Below the pieces are notes generated by a model. That model did not search any database, was not told where the DNA came from, and worked only from the letters and a program-made list of their open reading frames with translations. A stretch of 64,000 nt of DNA from Stercorarius parasiticus. Lineage: Eukaryota > Chordata > Aves > Charadriiformes > Stercorariidae. The DNA is taken from positions 3,114 through 67,113 of the forward strand of contig VWZL01000105.1 in assembly GCA_013396915.1 (NCBI GenBank), given 5' to 3'. Shown piece by piece: positions 22,168-34,685 of the stretch; the stretch's first letter is position 1, and each line of letters opens with the position of its first letter. The position numbers were made by a program, and so were the translations under genes.

Positions 22168-23751
22168 GTACAGCCTCTGATTTTCGTTAGTCTTCTATGG
22201 GGGGAAGTGTCTTTGCTGAAAAAAAGTAGAGGGGCTTATTCCAGCTGGGATGAGGTGTAATACAGAGGCTGTACTAAGGTACCTCTGTTAGCAATTGGCT
22301 AGACTTAACGGGCATTGAGAAGACGTACTAGCCTGGTAAGTGGACAGGTAGCAACAATTACTAGGGAAAGACAACTAAAATTCCTTGTTACCAGTTATTG
22401 ATGTTAACTTACTCACCAGCTGGGAAATTCTCCTTCACTTTAAATAGGAAATTTTCAACAGAGTTGAACAATAGAGCATTAGTGACTTTTTTTAAAATCC
22501 ATATTTCACTGAAGAGTCTTTACAGACAGTTCACAGACTGCTTCTATATCACTTCTGAAACATCCTTCCTTGGGAGAAATGATAGCTAACTGGCTGCCAA
22601 CTTTTCCACCCTGCTCTGCTAAGGGCAAAGTCTTTATAGTGCTGTAGATGTAATTTCCAGTAAATTAATTCTCTCTAGATCCATAAATTCTTAGTGTGAA
22701 GAATGGCTTGAAGTTTGCAGTACTGCGTGCTTCAGAAGTTGTCAAAATAGTTAAAAGCAATATTAGCAGGAGGTATTTAAAAATAATTTAGAAAATGCAT
22801 CAGGCTCATGATCAGTAAGCCATGTCCCCCAAGGTGAGCATCTTCTAAAGAGCTTTGCTTCTGAGCATCCTTCATTTAAAAGCTTGATCTCAGGAGGTGA
22901 ACAACTACGATAGATAAACCGTCCTTAATAGTATGGCTGTATTTGGCTACATGAAATGCATCAGAGTCTCTAAATCCCTTTTTCTCATCAGCCTCATAAT
23001 GGCCTGGGTTGTGCTCTTCCGTCACCTTCTAGTGAAGGAGCAGCAGCAGTATTTGACAATATATGAATGGAACATTTTTGTGAGGAGAAGCTTTGCACTA
23101 GAGGAAGTAGTTTGGTAACTGAGAGTGTTTTCTCTTCATTTACATGAAATGGTGATTCAGTTTATCAAGTTAGATTTTCCAGAGGTGAACATTTCTCTGG
23201 AAACTTCTGGTAAAGTCCCTGTTTTTAAGGAGATTACCTCCCAATGGCAGGGAATGGTGCATAAATGAACTGCCTGGTAAGAGCACAGCTCATGCATGAG
23301 ATCTGCACTCACTCACTGCAACCTGCAGGAGAAGTGATCGCAGTTAGACAGAGCAGTTTCAGCTTTAACAAGTGCAGGAAGATGTCCTGCAAGCCCACCT
23401 GAAACCCCAGGGACCTGCTCTGTTTGCTAACACAAGATGAAACCCGCACTATTACTCTGCTGACAGTGTTGCTTGTCCCACGTGCTCTCAGAGAGTCTCA
23501 TTTTTTAGCATACAATCCATTGCACTTCGCATTATTTTATACTAACACATAGTTTGAAGGAATAGTTTACCAGGTAGTTGAAATTACATTCAGTTTGACC
23601 TTTTCTTGTTATTTACCACATCACAAATGTTACCAGATATCATCTGCGTATCAGATATCATCACTGTCTTATATTTGCTTCCAGATGGTTGTTGAAAACA
23701 ATGCATATTTTTGTCCCTGTGAACACCAGTACAAGCTCCTACAATATGGAG

Positions 23752-23815
23752 ATTCACAGAATCACAGAATGATAGGGTTGGAAGGGACCTCTGGACTCAT
23801 CTAGTCCAACCCCCA
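23752..23815 (-). repeat. CR1 LINE 3' end fragment
   Basis: The + strand order 'cacagaatcacagaatgata', 'gggttggaagggacctctgg', then 'catctagtccaaccccc' is the reverse complement of an avian CR1 3' terminus including its octamer tail. Only about 65 nt remains, a typical extreme 5' truncation. Confidence 0.85.
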
Positions 23816-23839
23816 ACCAGTCATTCTGAAATGACTGGT
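23816..23839. repeat. Perfect inverted repeat, 10-nt arms, 4-nt loop
   Basis: The left arm ACCAGTCATT and right arm AATGACTGGT are exact reverse complements around CTGA. It sits at the boundary of the truncated CR1 fragment. Confidence 0.85.
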
Positions 23840-26800
23840 GGTTTTTGTGAGCTGCCAACCAGCTCTTCATCTATTTGATGTTTGACAGACATTATGTAAT
23901 GATAACAATATCTTGAGTGGCACAAAGTCAAAATTGTGTTCAACAAATCAGCACTTCTTCATCGGAGTGAAAAGTTGTTTGTCTGACCTGTTTCTCCATA
24001 GAATCATGGTGAGCAGTCACAATGAAATTCCTGTCTTTTAACGCTGTATGAAAACAGTCACTGCGCTTTGTTTTAAAAATTATATCCAGTTAATCAGCAT
24101 GTATTTTAAGTAAGTTCATATCCAGAACTTTTTGAATAATAGTAAAACCTTAGCACTTTTTTAGTCTTCTGGAACTTCCCCTGTAATTAGTAAAAACGGG
24201 CATCGGTTGACCAGGCTCTCATCAGCCTTTTGTTTGTTTAGGGTGGTAAGACACAGATTATTTGGACATACAAATGGAAAAATGCTTCTTCCTCTTCCAT
24301 CTTGTCTAATATACACAGTAATAGCCTGGAAAGCATTTCCATCTCTCAAGATGCAAACAGGATAAGGTTCATCTCACCTAACTGAAATCGGGTCCCCACC
24401 CAATCCTTCCCTCCTTCTCCCTTCTGCCAGCACTGGGGTTTAAGTGCTGACATAGTGGAGATGGCAGCACGGATAGGAATTAGCAGTCGTGGGAAGAGAG
24501 CGAGATTGCTTCTTCGATATAAATTATGACTTAAAGTTTTCTTGAAATTTTAAGTTACATCTAGGTTACATCTATAATCAGCGGAGAGTTATGGTACATC
24601 TATAATAGTCGCTATTAACATCCATCTCTATTAACAACAGATAGAAAGTGAGCCAGTTAGCTTAGCTTAGACATGGCCCCGGGACAGATTAGCTGAAACT
24701 GGGTGCAGTGAATGCTGGCTCTTGGGTTGATCTTGGAGGCAGCAGCAGGAATATCCTGTGAAATCCTCAGCGGGTCTGTAGGAAGCACAAGTGAAGGGTT
24801 CAGCAAGACTGTATTCATAGCTGCTGAAAATAACTGAAGAGCTTTAAAGGGTTGGTTTGAGAGTTTGGTCTGGCACCATTAGTTGTTCCTTGTACTTCTG
24901 GCAGATGGTTTCTATTGAAACTTGCCTCACCCTCTACTGAGGCTAGAATTGACACTGTTGCCACTGAAGTGGAGAACAGGAGTTGACAGCACAGGTTCAG
25001 ACATGTCACTAAAAGCCTTTTAAGACATATTCTTTACATTAACCCACAAAAATCAATGCAAGCCCTCTCAGTGCAATAGCAGCTGAAATTATGCGTATCT
25101 AATACGGTATAATCATTATGTACATTATCACAGGCAGATTCGATATTATTTTTTATTGCATTATTGGCATTTCATTTTCACAGACACGCTATGGAGAGTC
25201 AAAGGTTGCAATAAATCTCATGTACCAGGTCAGGTCCTAGAAGGTGGTACACAGTGTAAGCTTCTGTCAAAGCTGATATGAAATTCCCTTGTATGTTTAA
25301 TGGAGCAAGGTCTTTCTCAACTACCTAAGAATGGCACTGAGGGACTGTGAGCAAGGGAATTAACTGTACAGTGGTCTTCTAAGTTCAGTACAGGAAATCT
25401 CTTCATCGGACTCTTCAGGTAGAAATCTTTCCTGGTTGGTGAGACAGCAGAGGGTCTACTGAGAATAAATAACCGTGAAGTACCTGGCTGCAGTTGCCCA
25501 CCTTCGCTTGAACAGTAGCTGTGGGAAGTGCAGCCCAGCCCAGGGCGAAGCTAAAAGTTAACTTTTCACCATAACTGTGCTGCATCTGCAGAGAGGGAAG
25601 TGGATTTTGCCTTTTCAAGATTGGATTATGCTAAATTTTGAGTATCAAGAATATATATTTAGTATCAGGTCACACTTAAGTATAATTTCTGAATATCTAC
25701 TCTCTGCTTCCTAATAGAGAGAAGTGGGTATGCATTTTCATTCTGCGTTAATAAAATGCCAGTATAAAACATGTCAAATGATTGACCTCAATGGAAAAAG
25801 CGTTAAGCCTTTATGCACAGTTGAGGCAGAAGCCATGTTTGCTTTAATATTAGACTGCCTGCCAGTGGTCGAGTTGCCACACTATTTCCTTGGACCGTTT
25901 AATTGTCAGTCCCTCTGCTACATCTGTGAGCCACGGGGTAGACTGTGCAGATGTAAACTCTTCTGCCCCCCAGGAAGCAGAGATGGCATGGATAGATGCT
26001 TGTGATAGCTACCTTCAGCACTTTAACCACATAATCTAGGATTGTACCTATGGCTGTAGGTCACCAGTACAGCATACACTGTAGACCCAGCGGATCAGAG
26101 GTCGTAGCCCGGTGAAGACATTTATTTCACTTTGACATAGCTTAGCTCCTAGCACGGGCTTCAGAGAAAGGTACTGGAGGAGGTCACAGTGCTAACCTGA
26201 ATCAGTAGGGGAGACTGGTAAGCCAAGTCATGTTTGCTCTATTATTTTAGCTCTGGGGTTGCATTGGGAGCACTACTTTTTTGGGGGTGGGGTTTGATGG
26301 TTTTTTGTGCGGTTGAATCTATGATTTTTCACCTGTTTTCAGGCTTTTAAGGCAATACTTGTCTGTTTGGCCTAGGGTTATAGCTACATTTAAAAAACTT
26401 AATATGTAAGCGATTATTTCTTAGATAAATAAACATATTAAGGAATCTAAACTGATTTCCCTTTTCTACCAGCAGTAGCCATTTACCTTTTCACGAGAAC
26501 AGACTTCTGAAAAGACCTGTGCAAACAATCTGAAATGAGTATTTGAAAGTCATGGTTGTAATACTGCAGGCAGAAGAGCAGACTTCACAGTCAAGGGAGA
26601 GCCTAGTTTGACACTCAGATTCATACACAAAATTGAGAGCTTCAAGCACAAAGTCCTTTGCTGATCTTACCTCTTCCAAAGAAAATCCACTGAAAGGTTG
26701 AGGAAAATGGTACCTGCCCCCTGTAGACAGTGAGCCCTGGAAATCAAAGCTGACACCTTGATTTGCAAAGGGAAGCGCGTTGGAAACTAGTGCAGCCAGA

Positions 26801-27166
26801 GATAGGAACGCGAGTGTTAAACCCTTCCTGACTGCACTGCCACATCCTCGGCAAATTATTGTCTTTTCAGTGTTCAGCTCCTAAGGCCATGAAATGATTA
26901 GTCTATGGAGACAACTTTGAGATGGATCCGATTACAGTTCCGTTGTTTGTTTTGGGCTGTAGAATGCAGGTAAACAGTTGTATGTGTTTTTATTAACTCC
27001 AGTTACATTTCCACAGATGGAGGGATGGTAGGTTTAAAGTGTTCCATGTGTTCCCCTTCTTGGTCACTGCATCTATTATGTATTTGCAGTCCTCTTGGTG
27101 CAGAGCAGAGAAACCTCTGTTATAAGTCTCACGTTACTCATTTGATTTCACTGTGCTCTGTTTCAG

Positions 27167-27278
27167 CCCATGGACCAGGCTTCTCTTAAAAACAGCGATG
27201 TTCTCATCCTGACGGGTCTTACACAAATCCCTACTGCTAACCCAGATGGCATGGTAGGAGAGTTCTGCAGCAACTTGG
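27167..27278 (+). CDS. INTS9: INTS9 coding exon 9 (residues ~249-286)
   Basis: The frame is [20 protein letters not shown], then [17 protein letters not shown], plus G of a split Ala codon completed as GCT in exon 10. This is the end of the first MBL half leading into the beta-CASP insertion. The '[10 protein letters not shown]' strand corresponds to the strand that ends in the fourth metal-site region in active homologues. The acceptor is TTTCAG and the donor GTAGGT. The intron is phase 1. Confidence 0.96.
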
Positions 27279-28119
27279 GTAGGTCGTTGAAAGACGACTA
27301 TTTTATCATCTTATTCATTGCTTTGGGTGGGAAATAATTCTGAGATTCCTGGAATTGAGTAAGTTGTCCAGCTATAGCTTCTGGCATAAAACTAGCTGTT
27401 TAGATTTTACGATGTGCTCCTGATGTCATTAATACAGTAAGTGCTTGGAGAGACACAAGTTGTACCTAAAATGTTTTGGAATGGAACAGGTATAATGAGA
27501 TTTAATCATCTGCTGCTCTTGGTTTGCTAAGTATGTTGCTTAGCTGCCAACAGACTACGTGTTGCCTAGGTTTTGGATATTGTTCCCAGCTGAAATATTA
27601 CTATTTCCTTCCTGTATATCAGCCAGTGTAAAATCTTTACATGCTTTTTTATGACTTTCAGTTTTGAAAACAAGCACATCTGCTTCCCTTCTTACACCTG
27701 ATTTTTAAATATATCAAAAGCAAACAGCACAATCTCTGTTTAAAAAAATATATCAAGATATATTTATAGACCCCAGAAATATAAAACCTAATCAGACGCT
27801 TTCACAGCTGGAAAAGCTGATAATTGCAAAGCTGTGATATCAGTGTGAATGGCAGCATTTTCCAGCCTGTTTGGAATGTTACATCCAGTGCTGTTCTCTC
27901 TCCCCTTCCCCCACCTCAGTTCCTCTCACCCTTCTGTCATCAAACCACTTTCTCATGTCTGTCCTGCTGTATATTGCCTGTTCTTTTATCAGAGATCTTC
28001 TTCCCTTTATTTTAAACTAACTATTTTTTACCAAGAAGACTAAAAAGCCTGTGATAGGAGGATTGTTACAAAGGTTATCAGAAGACATTAGAAGTCTAAA
28101 CCAGGGAATCCTCACTGTA

Positions 28120-28240
28120 AGCAGGTGTTCTGGTCCCCATTACACACCTGGGAGAAATTCGAGCCGTAGTGTTTTGGTGGCTTACCCAAGGTTGCAGAAT
28201 AAGGCTGAGAAGAGAACTGAAGTGCAAATTCTTAGTCTCA
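28120..28240 (-). repeat. MIR-like SINE fragment
   Basis: The + strand order 'ggtccccattacacacctgg', 'gcttacccaaggttgcagaa', 'aaggctgagaagagaactga' follows the reverse complement of MIR: 'cccattttacagatga...cttgcccaaggtcacacag...ggcagagccgggatt'. The match is colinear over about 110 nt but diverged. Confidence 0.5.
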
Positions 28241-28908
28241 ATTTTCACATGTACCCTTGGAGAAGAAAAAAACACAGTACTTTGGGTTATTCCCCATTTT
28301 AAAATCCTTGTGCATATTCACAGATGCTGAATATGTATGTGCTGTCTCACAGTCCCAGTATGAGACTGCCACGGTAGTGGAAGGCAAATAATGCAAGGGA
28401 TGTGGTAGATTCCTCCATCACCCACCATCTCTAAATCAAAATCAGATATCCCTGTTCAGGACATGTTTCAGTTCAAACAGAAGTAACAGGTCCTGTTGTG
28501 GGATGTACAAGGTAAAATTATATGGGTTTGGGGTTTTGTTTGTACGAAAAGAGAAGTTACAGGGTCCGGATGGTTCCTTGTAGTGTAAATACCTATTAAT
28601 AGAGCGTGATTTGGTATTTTATAAGAATGATAATCATGGGTTATGCCAAAGATCCTCTCTGCCAACATCCTATCTCCAACATGGGCCACGAGCAGATGCC
28701 TAGAGTAGAGTACAAGAACACGGTGAGATTATATGACACTTTCCCCTCATAAACTCATAGCCTTCAAGTATTTTTGTTTCAGGAATTTCCTGAATCAGAC
28801 GTGGCTTTTGTGTAGTTAGTAATGTTCCGTGGATTTCTCCTCCAGGAACTTGTTCAACCTCCCCCTGAAGCTGTGTTAATACCTGTGACTTCCTTTCCTG
28901 AGTGATGC

Positions 28909-28935
28909 ATGTGTTTGTGTGTGTGTATGTGTGTA
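28909..28935 (+). repeat. TG-rich microsatellite
   Basis: An interrupted (TG)n run of about 27 nt. Confidence 0.85.
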
Positions 28936-30243
28936 TTACAGCCTGTGTTTTCATTGTTTTTAAGCATTGTTAATTTTATTACCCTATGAGCTGTCGCAGA
29001 TAAGCTTTGGTGACCTTGTTGTGCTAGATCCAGATGTGCTGCCCTTCTCTGTCCCCCTGACAGATGGTAGCATGATCACATCATCTTACCTTAAACCACC
29101 AAGGAAGCAAACCTGAGCTGAAATGTTAGATTTTATACTGGAGAGGCCGAGGGGCGGTACCTGTTGCCCTGCTGCCAATTCTGCTGCAAGTGTGCTCTAG
29201 CAAGCACCTCGGTGGTCACCGGTGTCTCGAACTGCAACAGCTGTACGCTGAGTAAACAAGAATGAGACTGCTGTTAATTAAAATGCTTTTAAAAATTATA
29301 CAGCGTCTTAGAGATGTAGCTTGGGCCAAAGCAAAATCCAAAAGATGAACGCATATAAGTAAATGTGTTACATATGTAGGTACAGGTGGGTGTTTATCTG
29401 CGCAAGTTGTTCTGGTTTACAGAAACATTCTGAACTATTTTGAGGGTTTTGCAGAAGGTCTTCAAGCCAGAATGAGACAAACTCAGAGAAATCAGAAACT
29501 TATTAAAGACCAAAGGAAGATATATGCTTAAAATAATGCCATTGTAAGAATCTGGAATTTGGGTGGTATTTGCCAAAAAAACAGCAACCTGAAGAAATTA
29601 AATAATTCTATAAATGATGCAGTGGTAGGGCTGTCTTTTACACGACACCAGCAGCATTCACACGTCTACCCAACAACAGGAGAAGAAAATAGTGAACCGA
29701 TTTTCTTTCAAATGAGTAAAAAAGTCCCAAAAGCAAGAGGTTACTGGGAAAAGCGATAGAGTGGGTAAGCTGAGCACAATAGTTTTCATATGTTTTTCCC
29801 ATTTCCAAAATGTTCTGGGGACTTCACAAGAAGCTGAGAATACACTAGGTAAAAACTCTAAAGCAGACACTGGCAATGTAGCACAAATGTGTATCATGAG
29901 GCAACGGCATGTTTGTGAGAAAGTGTTGTGAAGCACAGAAATGGAAGCGTGAAAATTTCACCTTGATCTCCGTTTTCATCCCAGCATGTAGAATTGTAGG
30001 TGCTGATTCCCATTATTCCCCAGTCACATGCATGATTTCCTCTCCGCATTGTATGTGCAGCACTGAAACCATGCTTTGTCACGTCTCCAAGTTCCTCTCA
30101 GTTTAGCCCAAACCCCTTTTTTCTGTGCTCAGCGCTGCAGCACCAGCACTCTGCAGCTCGAGAAAAGCAATTGCGTTTTTACATTGCCTTGGGCATCATC
30201 AGCAAAATTGCCAGACTGTCTGTAGGGACAGTTGGTGATATTT

Positions 30244-30292
30244 TGCGTGTGTGTGTGCGGTCGTGCCTCCCTGTGTGTGTGCGCGTGTGTTT
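30244..30292 (+). repeat. TG/GC alternating simple repeat
   Basis: Two alternating purine-pyrimidine runs (gtgtgtgtgtgcgg and tgtgtgtgtgcgcgtgtgtt) separated by about 10 nt. Such runs can adopt Z-form DNA. Confidence 0.8.
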
Positions 30293-32280
30293 ATGTAAAG
30301 CAGAAAAGAGCACAGTTTGCTTTTCAGGTGCCAACTTGACCTTGTGGTGGCAGCTGTTCGAAAAGCAAGTATCTCATTGTGAGTTGTAAATTGAACAACT
30401 TGTTATGGAGCTACTGAAGGAGACTAAATTTGAAATGCCAAGATTATTATACAACTTTTATCAAGAGAGTGCATCCATCAGTCACAGAGATAAATTGGGC
30501 TTTAAACAGCTTTCAAATATACGTGTCCTCTTACTGACAACTATAGAAAGTTGCTGTAGTGGTGCAGAGAGCCAGATTGGACCTGCTGCTTGCATGGAAA
30601 GCAAGATGCTTGTGATGGTTTTCATCCCTGTTTTGCTGAAGCTGAGAGGTAATTCTTATCCCTTAATGGAACCACTTAAGAGCACCCTCAAGAAGTTGTG
30701 CCCAGCTGTGCTGACCACAGCACATACAAATAAACTTGCACCAAGGAACTGTGTAAGTGTATTCTAAACCAAAAAGCTGCCACACAGAGCTTTGTCAGTG
30801 GTGGGATAGCTGTGTGTGTTGCTGTCCTTTCCTGTCCTGGGCCAGTTTCCAAGGTGTGCCACCACCAGGTGTTCCACTGTGCCACCGGGAACGTGAGGTT
30901 GAAGGGCCAGCAGCCCTGGGTCCATGGCCTAAATGGGTAGGTCAGCTGGCTGGAAGAGTGCTCCACTCCCTGGACTGTGGTATTACATTAATTATTGATA
31001 ACCAGCTCTGTAGTTTGCCTGGGGACAGAAACTCAAGTTGGTGTCTGCTCCAAGACCTTACCCTCCGTTATTTTCTCTGTGGCCCCAGGAATCTTGAACT
31101 TCTGGTTTTTTTCAACAGAAGAGGCTTGAGGTTCCCATAGCGAACCAATGGCTGCAGGGAAGGGAGAGCTGTGAATTCAAACTCTAAGGCTTAGGAATGA
31201 AACTCACATTTTTCATGGCCTGGACAAATACTTTAACGGGCCCATAATTAGATGAAAGCTCTTCCTCCTGCCTCTTCAAAGGCAGGAATGAGCCATTTGT
31301 CTTAACAGGGTGAAGCTAGCTGGTGCCTGAGGGAAAGAAGGAGCCCGTTTTGTGGAGGGAGACACCTTGGCGTTTCAGCCAGTCTCTTTGTTCAGAGCAG
31401 AGACAGAGCTGCAGACGTACCCCTTTCCTGAGCAGTTTCCTCTGATCGCTAATGCGCCCTGTACTCTGCATCCCCTGTCTCTGCCCCACGCAGCATCCTG
31501 GCTGCTGTGGATATAGGTACTTATCTTTCCTCTTGGCAGAATTTTTGGGTGCGTAACAAAGCGATGCAAATTCTGGTCCTGGAGCCAGAGGCTTAACTTT
31601 CAGCCCCCTGATGCCTTCGAAAATATCGTTCTTAATCTCCTCATTCCTCTCTTCACATCCTGTTTACAGATGGGATAGTTTAGACTTACCCATGTAAGAG
31701 GGATAATGTAAAACATTGCTGGGATGTTTTGGAATATTTAAGGTTCTAGACAAATGTAAGGTATTGCTATTCATATTCACAAGTATTTTGATGGTATAGT
31801 TTGTACGTCACCTGGATAAAACCTAGGCAATACATCCACTACATACACTGCATTTATATTATAACTGATACCAAAGGTGTCTTTGACTACCAGTTGTTGT
31901 TGAGAGCAGTGTGTAATAGGCACTGACTGCTAAAAGGAGTTAAGCACCTAAATGCATGCGAAAAATCCTACTACAGAGTGTGCATTTCCCTAGACTCCAT
32001 AAAACCTTTAAACATTCAGCCATAAAAATCTTCCTTGAGCGTGTAGGTGGGGCAAAAGGACCCTTAATGTGCTAAATCTGTACCCCATCAAAGCTTGTCA
32101 ATAAATTGAAGTCAAGGAAGTGATTATGGTGGGATGTAATAGATGCGTTTTCAGGCTGTTTCACAGCTTTCTGCGTAATGCCTTGATGCGTAATGTTACT
32201 GCTGCTGCACTGCAATTAACATCAGTAGATGGTTTTACCCCACGACCACAGATGAAATCCTAGTGAGGAAGCAATTGCTC

Positions 32281-32330
32281 AGTGAGCTGGACACAGCTCA
32301 CTTTCCACTCACACAGCTCACTTTCCACTT
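32281..32330. repeat. 20-nt tandem duplication plus hairpin
   Basis: The 20-mers at 32291-32310 and 32311-32330 differ only in the last base. The first unit also forms an 8-nt perfect inverted repeat with the preceding AGTGAGCT (32281-32288 paired with 32295-32302, loop of 6). Confidence 0.9.
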
Positions 32331-33075
32331 TCCCATAAGGTGCAGCGTTTTTGTAATTCGTTCTGCCAAAAGAACAAAATGTTAGCTCTGTACATGCTTC
32401 TGTTGTGGTACTCAGATCTGTCTTCAGTACAGAGTAAACCTGTTTTTCATTTTTCTTTTCCTTGTTTCTCTCTAGTCCCATGCTGTCTACAATTCATAGA
32501 GGTTTTAAATCATTCTTATTATATTGAAAGGACAGAAATATTTAGAGTTTTTAAGAAGGAGAAACAGTCCCCCACCCCCTTCTAGCTTCGAGGGCTGTTT
32601 GAAATAACCACATCCTCAGCCATTCGTCTACAGCTCTGAAAACTGAGTACAGAACAGTTTACCATGCGTCGTGCGTTCAGCTGAGACCTGTGAACTCTTG
32701 TCCTTCCCCTCTGGCGGACAGCTAATAGATGGAGCAGGGTTTATCTTGATGGGAAGGTGTTTTGGGTCACTCATTTATCCTCAAGTGCCAGTGCAAGACC
32801 GCCCTCTCGTGTCAGGAGTTTTGCATGTGCTCAGTCTGTTATGTGCCCCCCCAGCTAATGAGCGTAATCGTTTGCTCCACTAAGCCTGGAGAAGGCAGTA
32901 AATAAATGTATTTAATAATCAGAAGTGTTCCTCCCAATGTATATACATAATGTGTTCTGCTAATTCATGTGATAGTTTCTGCCTATACCTTATGTAATAT
33001 TTGGATTAAAGGAATTCTATTAAAAAGTTTAAATATAAACCCTGTTAATTGATTTTTACTTTGTCTCTCCCTTAG

Positions 33076-33256
33076 CTATGACTGTCCGGAATGGCGGAAA
33101 TGTGCTGGTTCCCTGTTACCCCTCTGGAGTAATATACGATCTGCTGGAGTGCCTATATCAATATATTGACTCTGCCGGACTCTCCAATGTCCCTTTTTAT
33201 TTCATCTCACCTGTTGCCAACAGCTCCCTTGAGTTCTCCCAGATCTTTGCTGAATG
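33076..33256 (+). CDS. INTS9: INTS9 coding exon 10 (residues ~286-346), start of beta-CASP
   Basis: The largest exon in the window at 181 nt. CT completes the split Ala. The frame reads [20 protein letters not shown], then [20 protein letters not shown] and [19 protein letters not shown], ending in TG of a split Trp. '[10 protein letters not shown].Gv.ydLLe.L' is the conserved opening of the beta-CASP domain, equivalent to 'GGkvLiPvfa.GraqELl' in CPSF73. The acceptor is CTTAG and the donor GTAGGT. The intron is phase 2. The beta-CASP insertion normally caps the nuclease cleft. In INTS9 it helps assemble the Integrator cleavage module with INTS11 and INTS4. Confidence 0.96.
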
Positions 33257-33604
33257 GTAGGTGTTAAAGGGCTGCTTCATCAGCCTCAATTCACACACTC
33301 AGCTATGGTAAATAGATATATGCAGGTTATCTCTACTTGACATATTCTACTTGATTAGAATTGTGAACATGTTTCTTGAGTCACAAGGGTGTGCGTGCGT
33401 GTGTAAGTAGATGTTCTATAATTAGGGAAGCATTGCTTCCTATGGAACATACAAACTCAAATAATCTGTGCTTTTTGGTACTTGCAGTGATGATTAAATT
33501 ATGTACCTGACTTCAGCGAATTTCAGCTGTGCCTGTTTGAACGTCTTATCCAGTGCCCCCAAAACATGGTGTCCCTGCATAACAGAATAGATTTTTCAGG
33601 CTTA

Positions 33605-34190
33605 ATTTTGCTCAGCCAGCAATTTATTTTCATGGCAAAAAAAGGCCAGCGCATCCTGGGCTGCATTAGGCAGAGCACTGCCAGCAGGTCAGGGAAAAGG
33701 ATCCTTCTCTGCTCGGAACTGAGGCTACATGGAGAGTGCTGTTGCTCGATCTGGGCTCCCCAGTACGAGAAGGGCATGGGCTTACTGGATTGAGGCCAGC
33801 ACGGGGCCACAAAGATGATCTTTCAGGTGAGGAGAGGCTGAGAGAGATGAGACTCTTCAGCCTGGAGAACAGAAAGCTCGAGGGGATCTTACCAAAGTGT
33901 AGAAATACCTGATGGGAGGAAAAGAGGATGAGAGAGCCAGACTCTTCTCAGTAATGCCCACTGACAGCAGCATGTCAAGAGGCACAAATTAAAACACATG
34001 AAATTTTGTCTGAACAAAAGAAACACACTTTTTTACCGTGAGGATGGTCAAACACTGGAACAGGTTATGCAGACAGGTTGTGAAGTCTCCATTTACGGAG
34101 ACACCAAAACCCAACTGGACACATCCTGGACAATCTGCTATAGCTGACAATGCTTGAGCAGGGGGTTGGACCAGGTGATCTCCACGAAGG
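33605..34190 (+). repeat. CR1 LINE copy A, 5' piece of an interrupted element
   Basis: It runs through the recognisable order 'ggccagcgcatcctgggctg', 'ctccccagtacgagaagggc', 'gaggagaggctgagagagat', and ends 'gggggttggaccaggtgatc'. An intact copy of this type would go on to '..ccagaggtcccttccaacc'. Instead the run breaks at about 34190 into a second CR1, and the missing tail reappears at 34643. Confidence 0.85.
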
Positions 34191-34642
34191 GAGATGATCA
34201 GGCCACGAAGATGATCAGAGGGTTAGAGCACCTCTCCTGTGGAGACAGGCTGAGAGAGTTGGGGGTTTCAGCCTGGAGGTTTCCCCTGGCTTTGGGGAGA
34301 CTTCATAGCAGCTTTCCAGTATCTGAAGGGGGCCTACAAGAAAGGCTGGAGAAGGACTTTTTACAAGGACAGGTAGTGATAGGAAGAGGGGGAATGGCTT
34401 CAAACTGAAAGAGGGGAGATTTAGATGAGATCTGAGGAAGAAATTCTTGACTGTGAGGGTGGTGAGCCCCTGGCCCAGGTTGCCCAGAGAAGCTGTGGCT
34501 GCCCCATCCCTGGAGGGGTTCAAGGCCAGGTTGGACGGGGCTTGGAGCAACCTGGGCTGGTGGGAGGTGTCCCTGCCCAGGGCAGGGGGTGGCACTGGAT
34601 GATCTTTAAGGTCCCTTCCCACCCAAACCATTCTGTGATTCT
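34191..34642 (+). repeat. CR1 LINE copy B, inserted within copy A
   Basis: A younger, better preserved 3' fragment. It starts near 'gatgatcagagggttagagc', passes 'gttcaaggccaggttggacg', and reaches 'gatgatctttaaggtccctt', ending with octamer-type 'ccattctgtgattctg'. It has the same orientation as the host element. Its 5' truncation is typical of CR1. Confidence 0.85.
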
Positions 34643-34685
34643 GTCTCAAGAAGACCCTTCCAACCTCAACCATTCTGTGATTCTG
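34643..34685 (+). repeat. CR1 LINE copy A, displaced 3' tail
   Basis: After the complete 3' tail of copy B comes a second tail, 'acccttccaacctcaaccat' followed by 'tctgtgattctg'. This is just the piece missing from copy A, which is why I read the arrangement as nested rather than tandem. Confidence 0.75.

Larger units (their letters stand above)
22168..27166 (+). other. INTS9: INTS9 intron 8
   Basis: A phase-0 intron of 5.0 kb. A short - strand CR1 tail lies at 23752-23815, with a perfect hairpin directly at its truncated side (23816-23839). The rest shows no recognisable gene or repeat. Confidence 0.8.
27279..33075 (+). other. INTS9: INTS9 intron 9
   Basis: A phase-1 intron of 5.8 kb. It holds a MIR-like SINE piece at 28120-28240, two TG-rich simple repeats (28909-28935 and 30244-30292), and a 20-nt tandem duplication with a hairpin at 32281-32330. 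No further gene is seen. The 120- to 127-codon open frames at 30405-30767 and 30757-31140 lack recognisable motifs. Confidence 0.8.

Noticed and set aside
30405..31140. Two overlapping ~120-codon open frames in intron 9
   Set aside because: Different frames, no domains and no splice support.
31620..31705. Further SINE-like stretch ('ctgtttacagatgggatag')
   Set aside because: Only one short word matches a SINE core, and the flanks do not follow in order.
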